Assembly (NCBI GenBank): GCA_965658745.1
Contig: CBFHTK010000022.1
Location: 1 to 7,766, forward strand
DNA: 7,766 nt
Direction: 5' to 3'
Origin: JAHDFB01 sp965658745
GTDB taxonomy: Bacteria; Bacteroidota; Bacteroidia; Chitinophagales; Saprospiraceae
Numbering within the stretch: position 1 is the first letter of the stretch; each line of letters starts with the position of its first letter. The position numbers and the translations under genes are program-made. Below, piece after piece: positions 1 through 6,324 of the stretch. The notes below the pieces were generated by a model. The model did no database searches, was not told the DNA's origin, and saw only the letters and a list, made by a program, of their open reading frames with translations.

Positions 1-199
1 GAATGTACAAATCTCTGGAAGATAGAACTTCTCTTGACGTATATCGCCCACAAGATCGATTAATAACTTCTAGATGTAACTTGTTGATTTCTGCACCATT
101 AAGTAATTGCCCGTAGTTGAGAATTTCACTGGCGGGCCTGGCTCTTAGTCCTACAGAAGAGCCTACAATACAGATTTTATATGTTTTTTTAGATACCAA
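1..199 (-). CDS. Putative SGNH/GDSL-like protein, N-terminal part (cut by window edge)
   Basis: An open frame of about 66 residues enters from the overlapping upstream gene and runs off the window at base 1. It has no ATG. The best start is TTG at 199-197, which overlaps the last 11 bases of the sulfotransferase gene, as in a translationally coupled pair. The stop that bounds the frame upstream is at 232-230. The protein begins with a short lysine-rich stretch and then a beta-strand plus turn, KICIVGSSVGLRARP (residues 8-22). This resembles block I of SGNH hydrolases, where the serine after glycine is the nucleophile. NYGQLL (28-33) and VINRSCGRYTSREVL (45-59) follow, a pattern I associate with SGNH-type proteins of polysaccharide loci. 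Such enzymes add or remove O-acyl groups on glycans. The catalytic Asp/His block would lie outside the window, so the family call is tentative; the coding call is firmer. Confidence 0.55.
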   Translation of the reverse strand, partial: MVSKKTYKICIVGSSVGLRARPASEILNYGQLLNGAEINKLHLEVINRSCGRYTSREVLSSRDLYI

Positions 200-1409
200 A
201 ATCAGTAGTATATTTTTTAGATATTTCTTTCATTTCTTTATTCCAGCCTTCTGTCGTTAGCTTCTTGTAGAATGCTTGATTATACTTTTTAACCTCCAAT
301 TCTTCTGGAGCTACGCCTATAAATTCTTGAATATGATCTAGTTTTGAAGACAAATCCTTCAAGTGAACGGTTATAAATCGGTTGCTTTCTAGTTCTTTGA
401 GCTGCTTTTCAATTAGTTTATTCCAAAACCTCCAATACCAGCAATTTCGTTCAAAAGCAGTCATAGATTTCCATATTGGTTCTGACACTTCACCGGTTTT
501 AGATCCATTGACTCGATAAGCTGCATAGTACTTTGCAGGCTTGTGCTTAGGACGTTGGAATTCCAAACTATTTGTAGGATAACTAAATTCAGAATTATCA
601 AACCAACCTCTAGGGTAAGCACTATTGACGAATTCTTCAAGGTTTCTAATAAGCCAAACAAACTTTGCTTTTGGAAATATTTGAGCGAGCTCTGAAATCA
701 AAGCACCCAACTTCTGATCAGATTGCACATGGTTGGGCTTATTGATATAGCTAAGACCATCATAGGTATCATGAAGAGTCTGCCGGAGCTCATTGGATTC
801 AACACGACCGTACAACTTATCAATCGCGTACCTTCCAAATTGTAAGTATGAATCATGTATAGCATGAACTTCACTATGTTGATTAAGCAGACTTGCAATT
901 GCTTTTGATCCTGACCTTCCAGTACTTACTACAAAAACCAGATTTCCAGGTAGGTTCATGTTTGTAAAGAGACTTGAGCGATTTATCTCTTCATCAAATT
1001 CTCCAGTATTTCTAGTATTTAATTTAATTATGGACTTAGAAGGTATGCGAGATCCTTTTGCTATCTTAACTCCAGGATGAATAATGCTATTTGCTCCAAT
1101 TTTCGAATTTCCGCCGATTATTATGGGTTGATAAGCCTTTAGTGAAGAGTTACTCAAGAGCTGAACTCCTTTTTCAAGAATTACGTTGTCTTGGATGCAT
1201 ATTCCCCCGTCCGAAGAAAGCAAACAAGAAGACCTTATTTGTACATTAGATCCAAGTTGAATGCCACTAGGGTTGTTAATCTTACACGGTGCTTGTATAC
1301 GAATATTCTCACCTTTTATTGGTATTTCTTCTAAGTGGAGAGACGGATTCTTTGAACTTTTCCACTGGGTATACTTTCTCTTAATTGTACGTTTGACTTT
1401 ACTGATCAC
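189..1409 (-). CDS. Fusion protein: hexapeptide-repeat beta-helix domain + PAPS sulfotransferase
   Basis: A 406-residue protein with two parts. Residues about 33-130 show the spaced Ile/Val-Gly pattern of a left-handed beta-helix (IQLGSNVQI at 50-58, CIQDNVILEKGV at 71-82, IIIGGNSKIGANSIIHPGVKI at 96-116, split by turns), as in acyltransferases of the LacA/WbpD/NeuD kind. After a linker, residues about 155-400 form a sulfotransferase. VSTGRSGSKA (161-170) is the 5'-phosphosulfate loop, and FVWLIRN with R255 and S263 fits the 3'-phosphate-binding motif. The likely reaction is transfer of sulfate from PAPS to a glycan or glycolipid intermediate in the cytoplasm; no signal peptide or membrane span is visible. 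The only plausible start is GTG at 1409, since a stop lies five codons upstream and the next Met (151) would discard the whole helix domain. The helix has histidines only at 25 and 111, neither at the usual catalytic loop, so acyltransferase activity is doubtful. cysD upstream supports the sulfation role. Confidence 0.85.
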   Translation of the reverse strand: MISKVKRTIKRKYTQWKSSKNPSLHLEEIPIKGENIRIQAPCKINNPSGIQLGSNVQIRSSCLLSSDGGICIQDNVILEKGVQLLSNSSLKAYQPIIIGGNSKIGANSIIHPGVKIAKGSRIPSKSIIKLNTRNTGEFDEEINRSSLFTNMNLPGNLVFVVSTGRSGSKAIASLLNQHSEVHAIHDSYLQFGRYAIDKLYGRVESNELRQTLHDTYDGLSYINKPNHVQSDQKLGALISELAQIFPKAKFVWLIRNLEEFVNSAYPRGWFDNSEFSYPTNSLEFQRPKHKPAKYYAAYRVNGSKTGEVSEPIWKSMTAFERNCWYWRFWNKLIEKQLKELESNRFITVHLKDLSSKLDHIQEFIGVAPEELEVKKYNQAFYKKLTTEGWNKEMKEISKKYTTDFGI

Positions 1410-1474
1410 AGTACTTGAAATTCAATGTTTTTTTGAGTAAGAGAAATAGTAAATATGAACTTTGTGATATTGCA

Positions 1475-2821
1475 CTAATATTGGGTATTAGGATCAAATA
1501 TGCTCTCATAAACAGGATTATATTTTTCCCAGCCATCTTTCTCATAGGATGAATTGTGCCACAGGTAAACAAAAGAGCCATTGTATTTTTCAACTGTAGA
1601 TCGTAGTGTGTCAATTCTTTTAATCGCTTGATCGGCAGATAAATTTTCATATTGCTTTAAGCTCACTTCCATCATGATAAGTGGCTTTTCTCGCAGCTTT
1701 AATTCTTTACGCTCAATAAAATCATATACAGGAAAGTCATAACATACTCCACAGCGAAAACCTGCCCGATCTGCGTAAGCTAATGTACTATCCCACTCCA
1801 TATCATTATTTTCCCAAATTCGCCAAGTTTCAGGAGTTGCAAAGCGCAAGAAATGTTGACGACCCGTTGTCACTTTCGATCCAATAACTTTTTCTAGACG
1901 ATGTTTTTCTTCGGTGAAAAGTTCAGGATTGTTGTACGTATCGTATGAGGGGTGTAGACCAATATGGTGTCCCCGCCCTATAATTTTTACTAGGAGTTCG
2001 CGCGTTTTTTTACTTTCAATATCGAAGCCAGGATCAAATTTGCTTTTTTCTCCTGTCATAAAGAAAAAATGAGCTTTAGTACCTATTTTTTCAGCGTCAT
2101 CCATTTGTTTGTCGTGATAGTCATATGGGCCTTCTCCTGTCAGGAAGATAGTTGTATCGGCCTTCGCTTGCTTGAAGTTTAGTTCACTTAATTGCCAAGC
2201 TGTTTTCTTCAAATAATGAGCTGTATTTTTAAAATAGTAGGGCATGTCGACGTCATGCGTAGGTACCATTTCAAAACTTCGTTCTTTGCGAGATTGCTGG
2301 ATTCCCATTTCGTGTAAAATTCCCCACAGTATCTCCGTATATTCGTTCACTATCGGGCGATTAAGAAAGCTTTGCCTCACAGCTAATGCCGCTGAAGCGG
2401 GAAATCGCTTGTGTTGATCACGTTTTTTATTGACGTGTTCTTCCCATCTACTAAGCATGAAGAAGCCGTTTGCTAGGATATCATTCTCTAAGGTCCATGT
2501 CTTTTCTTCAGTTGCGAGTACATTTTTGCCATACAAACAAATAGATGGAAAGTCTTTTTTGCCGATTGTAAGTGTGGACTTATCCACCTTGGTTGGAATA
2601 TCTTCAATGCTATACTCAGGTGTGGCTTGGCGCCAAAAGGCATTTCGAATCACGAGAACAGCGTCACCGATACTTAAAGTGGTATCTTGCACATCACCGC
2701 TTTGGACTAAGTTATATGATATCCCGAGAAACTCTTTGAGGTATACTCGAAGCATATATTTTATTTCCAGTGACCCATTTGCTGGGACAGAAATACGTAA
2801 TACTGCTTTATTGCTCTTCAT
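1475..2821 (-). CDS. NodB-like polysaccharide deacetylase family protein
   Basis: A protein of 448 residues. The N-terminal 180 or so residues match the accessory region found in front of the deacetylase domain in many Bacteroidota proteins (DUF7033-like, from memory). The C-terminal part carries NodB-fold motifs in order: THDVD (188-192; catalytic and metal-binding Asp), HIGLH (286-290; the H-x3-H metal pair), GRQHFLRF (320-327), a DRAGFRCG stretch (351-358) and YLWHN (419-423; catalytic His). All key residues appear present, so an active metal-dependent N- or O-deacetylase is likely. No signal peptide or membrane segment is visible, so it probably acts in the cytoplasm on a sugar nucleotide or lipid-linked intermediate rather than on finished polymer. 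I chose ATG at 2821 because an AAGG lies 4 bases upstream. An in-frame ATG at 2836 adds five residues but has no ribosome binding site. It sits between wbpB and the sulfotransferase fusion in the same run of genes. Its substrate cannot be read from sequence. Confidence 0.85.
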   Translation of the reverse strand: MKSNKAVLRISVPANGSLEIKYMLRVYLKEFLGISYNLVQSGDVQDTTLSIGDAVLVIRNAFWRQATPEYSIEDIPTKVDKSTLTIGKKDFPSICLYGKNVLATEEKTWTLENDILANGFFMLSRWEEHVNKKRDQHKRFPASAALAVRQSFLNRPIVNEYTEILWGILHEMGIQQSRKERSFEMVPTHDVDMPYYFKNTAHYLKKTAWQLSELNFKQAKADTTIFLTGEGPYDYHDKQMDDAEKIGTKAHFFFMTGEKSKFDPGFDIESKKTRELLVKIIGRGHHIGLHPSYDTYNNPELFTEEKHRLEKVIGSKVTTGRQHFLRFATPETWRIWENNDMEWDSTLAYADRAGFRCGVCYDFPVYDFIERKELKLREKPLIMMEVSLKQYENLSADQAIKRIDTLRSTVEKYNGSFVYLWHNSSYEKDGWEKYNPVYESIFDPNTQY

Positions 2822-2825
2822 TTTG

Positions 2826-2829
2826 CCTT
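2826..2829 (-). promoter_or_regulatory. Weak Shine-Dalgarno (AAGG) deciding the deacetylase start
   Basis: AAGG ends four bases before the ATG at 2821, while the alternative ATG at 2836 has only a pyrimidine-rich leader. This favours the shorter deacetylase. The match is short and the spacing is at the tight end, so the choice is only moderately supported. Confidence 0.4.
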
Positions 2830-2894
2830 GTAGCATTAAGAGGGAACAGAAAATCTAGAGATATTCGATATGTATTTTGTTGTCGAAGTATTGC

Positions 2895-3860
2895 TTATCG
2901 CTTGAATGGGTGCTTTGAAAGTGGAAGTTTAGCAAATGGGTGATACTCGCCTTTGAGTCCGATTGGTTCAGAGTGCCTAATCTGGTGTACAATCTCGATA
3001 GCTTTCTGGGATTCAGATATATGAAAACCTTGACCGTCTAAAATAGCTTGATAGCTCTTGGTATGTAATTCGGTGAAACCTTTGCTAAATTCCAATTCTT
3101 CACCATCAATTGTGATAGAACGGTAAGTACGCATGCCTTTTGCTTTTATCTCTTCGGGAAGTACATCGTAATTTATACTGAGGAACCAGCGAACTCGAGC
3201 TCTTTCAAATTCTAGATAACCAGCTGCTCGATCATGTGTGTGAACATGGACAATATTTTGACGTAAGTCACCAAATATCCATCCAAGCATATCAAAGAAG
3301 TGCACACCGATATTTGTTGCAATTCCACCAGATTTTTCTTCATTGCCTTTCCAACTCGTATAATACCAGTTTCCACGCGAGGTAAGGTAACTCAAATCAA
3401 AATCAAAAACTTTGTCCGCAGGTGCTGCGTCTACCTTTTCTTTCAACTTAATTATCGAGTCATGCAATCGCAATTGCAGAATATTGTAAACCCGCTGACC
3501 GGTTTCCTTTTCCATGTCCTGCAAAGAATCAATATTCCAGGGATTTAGTACAATGGGTTTTTCACAAATCACATCTGCACCATATCTTAATCCGAAGCGA
3601 ATGTGTGCATCATGTAAATAGTTTGGCGAGCAAACACCGAAATAGTCAATAGCCGTTTTATTTCGTTTAAGCTTTTCGACGTGCCGGTCAAAGCGCTCGA
3701 ACTCTGTGAAGAAAGCTGCGTCTGGGAAATAACTATCGATAATTCCTACAGAATCGTTTTTATCCATTGCTGCTACAAGACTTCCTCCTACGTCTTTGAT
3801 AGCTTTCATATGTCTCGGAGCAATGTAACCCGCAGCTCCAATCAGTCCAAAATTATGCAT
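2895..3860 (-). CDS. wbpB: UDP-N-acetyl-2-amino-2-deoxyglucuronate (UDP-GlcNAcA) 3-dehydrogenase
   Basis: A 321-residue Gfo/Idh/MocA oxidoreductase close to WbpB of Pseudomonas aeruginosa and WlbA of Bordetella, and of about their usual length. It oxidises the C3 hydroxyl of UDP-GlcNAcA with NAD+ to the 3-oxo sugar, the substrate of the WbpE-type aminotransferase also encoded here. The N-terminus NFGLIGAAGYIAPRH (3-17) holds the Rossmann GxxG loop and is nearly the WbpB signature. CEKP (99-102) contains the catalytic-site Lys101. YLTSRGNWYYTSWKG (158-172) and ATNIGVHFFDML (181-192), with His187, line the substrate site in the family. RVRWFLSIN and YRSITIDGEELEFSKGF are further family stretches. 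The ATG at 3860 begins 11 bases after the glycosyltransferase stop, with no Shine-Dalgarno, suggesting coupling. Some family members recycle NADH with 2-oxoglutarate; sequence alone does not tell whether this one does. The family assignment is confident. Confidence 0.95.
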   Translation of the reverse strand: MHNFGLIGAAGYIAPRHMKAIKDVGGSLVAAMDKNDSVGIIDSYFPDAAFFTEFERFDRHVEKLKRNKTAIDYFGVCSPNYLHDAHIRFGLRYGADVICEKPIVLNPWNIDSLQDMEKETGQRVYNILQLRLHDSIIKLKEKVDAAPADKVFDFDLSYLTSRGNWYYTSWKGNEEKSGGIATNIGVHFFDMLGWIFGDLRQNIVHVHTHDRAAGYLEFERARVRWFLSINYDVLPEEIKAKGMRTYRSITIDGEELEFSKGFTELHTKSYQAILDGQGFHISESQKAIEIVHQIRHSEPIGLKGEYHPFAKLPLSKHPFKR

Positions 3861-3871
3861 AGATCGTTTTC

Positions 3872-5094
3872 TTATTTACTTTGTGTAAGGTGCATCTTGT
3901 CGGCACTTTTGGTAATATTATTTATTATTTTTTTCAACTTTTCAGTACCTGCTTCTCTCGAGTATTTGTGCAGAAGCTCTTCGGAAGCAATGTTTGAAAT
4001 AAAAGTCTTTGATTCAACTTTAGCTTCATAGATAGCACGAAGGTCATTAAGTTTTATACCGCTATCTGTTAGTATTTCTTCCATAACATCATCATCCGAT
4101 GGACAGAGAAAAATAGGTTTCTTCATTGAAATATAGTAGTAAATCTTACTACTTTGATAACCTTTAATATCGCCATATGCAGCCATAAGAAAAACATCGA
4201 CGTCTTGATTGAATGCGTCTAGATCCTTTCGAAGCATATGATCTATAAAGCGCAGGTCGATATGCTCTGCCAGTTGATTCATTTTCCTTTTCCTTTGAGC
4301 GGAAAAAGATCCTCCGACGAATGAAACAATTGTTCTAATCTGTGGGTAGTTTTGCGCTACCTTGCTTATTTCTGATATGTTTTTTTCAAAGTTTTGAACC
4401 TTATAAACATTACCCGTGTATGCGAATTGTATCTGTGAGTGATCTGATGGGCTCTGTCTTTCTCTAAGGCGATCATAGCCATTCTCAATGACGTATCCGG
4501 GTATTTTGTTGCTGTGTACTTCCGCAATTCGATGAGCTAAAACATCTGAAACTGTTGTAAAGCAAGTAGCTCTAGAGACCCATTTTTTCTCTAGGTATTC
4601 CGTCCATTTAATCAGGAGAGTAGAGACAACAGGTATTTTGAAATTAACGAGCTCTCTTGATGACCATTCGTCACGATAATCTGCAATCCAGGAAAGTTTC
4701 GGATGTCGATCTTTCAAGAGATAACCAATCTTAAAAAGAGAGTAAGGACTCGAGCTAGTGATCAATACAACATTCTCGTGAGTTGAGATNNNNNNNNNNN
4801 NNNNNNNNNNNNNNNNNNNNNNNNNNNNNNNNNNNNNNNNNNNNNNNNNNNNNNNNNNNNNNNNNNNNNNNNNNNNNNNNNNNNNNNNATAGAAATCTGA
4901 CTAACAGCAGTTTTTTCTGGAAGATTCTCGATTGAGCCCCAATCTTTACATATGACAGTAATATTAGCAAAACTCTTCTGCAAGAATTTTAACCAGTAGT
5001 AAGTTCGATCACTTGCCGTACTATTGGATGGAGGGAAATAGTAGGCTAAAATTAGAACCTGAATATCCTTATTTAGACTATGATTTTCAGACAC
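3872..5094 (-). CDS. Glycosyltransferase, GT4-like GT-B fold, interrupted by assembly gap
   Basis: Both ends of one glycosyltransferase flank a run of N. The N-terminal piece (68 residues from GTG at 5094; no in-frame ATG back to the stop at 5136-5134) has VLILAYYFPPSNSTASDR, the first strand and glycine/proline-rich loop of GT4 enzymes. The C-terminal piece resumes with VVLITSSSPYS and DYRDEW (4681-4664), both typical of the donor/acceptor cleft region. It then shows VSDVL, FAYTGNV (start of the nucleotide-binding half) and SSKIYYYISMKKPI (4153-4112), equivalent to the SKIFEY-AxGKPI donor site. The usual acidic residue after SKIx is Tyr here. The enzyme would add a sugar to the lipid-linked repeat unit in the cytoplasm; donor and acceptor are unknown. 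The two pieces are in different frames across 99 N, most simply because the gap length is wrong. A true frameshift cannot be excluded. It stops 11 bases before wbpB. Confidence 0.8.
4112..4153 (-). other. Donor-site motif of the glycosyltransferase with Glu/Asp replaced by Tyr
   Basis: This encodes SSKIYYYISMKKPI. In most GT4-like relatives the motif reads SKI(F/Y)(E/D)Y, where the acidic residue contacts the donor sugar-nucleotide. Here that place holds Tyr. It may be a subfamily trait, a change of donor preference or a loss of activity. Confidence 0.5.
4135..4153. repeat. Perfect 8-bp inverted repeat inside the glycosyltransferase gene
   Basis: AGTAGTAA, three bases ATC, then TTACTACT form a perfect hairpin-capable palindrome lying on the SSKIYY codons. 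It is internal to a coding region with no T-run after it, so it is not a terminator. It may be a by-product of repeated Ser and Tyr codons. Confidence 0.6.
4790..4888. other. Assembly gap of 99 N
   Basis: 99 unknown bases lie inside the glycosyltransferase gene. The frame entering from the N-terminal side (codon phase of 5094) differs from the frame that carries the C-terminal domain up to base 4789. For one intact gene the true missing length must leave remainder 1 on division by 3, so 99 is not the real length. Confidence 0.98.
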
Positions 5095-5137
5095 TAAAAA
5101 CGGCCAGTTTGAAGATGTCGATTTGATGTAATGTCAA

Positions 5138-6271
5138 TTAAAAAGAGAATTTTTTGACGGTTTCTATAATGAAGTCCTGTGTCTCTTTTTTCATCTCAGT
5201 ATGAATAGGTAGTGAAAGCACTTCGTGACTTAGTTGTCCGGAAACAGGTAAATCGTAGTCCGATTCTAATATCGACTTGAATGCTACCTGTTTGTATAGG
5301 GGTAGCGGGTAGTAGATCATCGAAGGGACGCCGTTATCCGCTAAGAAAGCTTTTAAGTCATTTCTCTTCCCGTTTAATACGCGCAGAGTATATTGATGAT
5401 ATACATGTGTGCTATTTTTGGCAACGGTTGGAGTTATTAGACCTTCTATATCTGCAAGATGAGTATCATAGTATTTTGCTACTGATTGTCTAGCTGCAGA
5501 GTATGAATCCAAGTGCTTCAACTTAATCTCAAGTACAGCAGCTTGTATAGTATCTAGTCGTGAGTTACAACCGATCACTTGATGATGATATTTTTTTGAT
5601 TGTCCGTGGTTTGCGATCATTTGCATTTTTAAAGCAAATCCGTGATCTCTCGTTGTCATAGCACCACCATCTCCAAAGCAGCCTAGATTTTTGGATGGGA
5701 AAAAAGAAGTGGTTCCCATATCACCCATACAACCTGTAAATTCTGATGACCCATCGCGAAATGTATATTGTGCACCAATTGCTTGGGCATTGTCTTCGAT
5801 AACGGCAATTCCACGTTCTTTTGCAAGAAGTAAAATATCTTCCATATCGGTCGATTGTCCAAAAAGATGTACTGGAATAATAGCTTTGGTTCTATCAGAT
5901 ATTTTTGGCTTAATAAGCTCTGCTGTTGTATTGAAAGTGAGAGGGTCAACATCTACCATGATGGGCTTTAAGCCCAAAAGACCTATTACTTCGGCTGTTG
6001 CAACATAGGTAAAAGCCGGAACGATTACTTCGTCACCTTGTTGGAGGTCCAGAGCCATCAGTGCGATCTGAAGTGCATCTGTACCATTGGCACATGGAAC
6101 GACATAAGCTTTGTTGAGGTAGTCCGAAAGCGCAGAAGTAAATGACTTAACAGCTTGTCCGTTAATGAATTGTGTAGACCGTACCACATCAAGTATTGCT
6201 TCGTCCATTTCTTTCTGAACCTTTTCATATTGAGCAGACAAATCAACCATTTGTATTTTTTCACGCGTCAT
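5138..6271 (-). CDS. wbpE: UDP-2-acetamido-2-deoxy-3-oxo-glucuronate aminotransferase (WbpE/WlbC type)
   Basis: A 377-residue PLP enzyme of the DegT/DnrJ/EryC1/StrS family, of normal length. It would transfer an amino group from glutamate to C3 of the 3-oxo sugar made by the WbpB-type enzyme, giving UDP-GlcNAc3NA. Visible features are ANGTDALQIALMAL (61-74; PLP phosphate binding), VPAFTYVATAEV (84-95), IEDNAQAIGA (158-167) with Asp160 and Gln163 stacking under the cofactor, and SFFPSKNLGCFGDGGA (189-204) with Lys194 forming the Schiff base. HHQVIGCNSRLDTIQAAVL (229-247) and YYPLPLYKQ are also typical. Family-level similarity runs along the whole of WbpE, and the presence of wbpB two genes downstream supports this substrate over other 3- or 4-oxo sugars. 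ATG at 6271 has an AGGAGG five bases upstream, the strongest ribosome binding site in the window. The gene ends 43 bases before the glycosyltransferase start. Confidence 0.92.
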   Translation of the reverse strand: MTREKIQMVDLSAQYEKVQKEMDEAILDVVRSTQFINGQAVKSFTSALSDYLNKAYVVPCANGTDALQIALMALDLQQGDEVIVPAFTYVATAEVIGLLGLKPIMVDVDPLTFNTTAELIKPKISDRTKAIIPVHLFGQSTDMEDILLLAKERGIAVIEDNAQAIGAQYTFRDGSSEFTGCMGDMGTTSFFPSKNLGCFGDGGAMTTRDHGFALKMQMIANHGQSKKYHHQVIGCNSRLDTIQAAVLEIKLKHLDSYSAARQSVAKYYDTHLADIEGLITPTVAKNSTHVYHQYTLRVLNGKRNDLKAFLADNGVPSMIYYPLPLYKQVAFKSILESDYDLPVSGQLSHEVLSLPIHTEMKKETQDFIIETVKKFSF

Positions 6272-6276
6272 ATTAT

Positions 6277-6282
6277 CCTCCT
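6277..6282 (-). promoter_or_regulatory. Strong Shine-Dalgarno AGGAGG before wbpE
   Basis: A full AGGAGG ends five bases before the ATG at 6271. The other genes in the window have weak or no such site, so it stands out and fixes the wbpE start. Confidence 0.75.
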
Positions 6283-6324
6283 ATTTTTTTTGTGATTATT
6301 CTCGACAATTGAACGAGTTAATAA

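Noticed and set aside
2430..2858. 142-codon plus-strand open frame opposite the deacetylase gene
   Set aside because: It lies antisense to a gene with clear family motifs, and its translation shows no recognisable domain.
2864..2887. TTCGA...TCGAA inverted repeat between wbpB and the deacetylase gene
   Set aside because: Five-base arms, long loop, no T-run; too weak to call a terminator or operator.
3681..4031. Plus-strand open frame across the wbpB/glycosyltransferase junction
   Set aside because: Antisense to two well-supported genes; the hydrophobic stretch comes from the complement of Lys/Asn-rich codons, not from a real membrane protein.
6301..6317. CTCG...CGAG short inverted repeat between cysD and wbpE
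   Set aside because: Only four base pairs with a nine-base loop and no T-run; likely chance.
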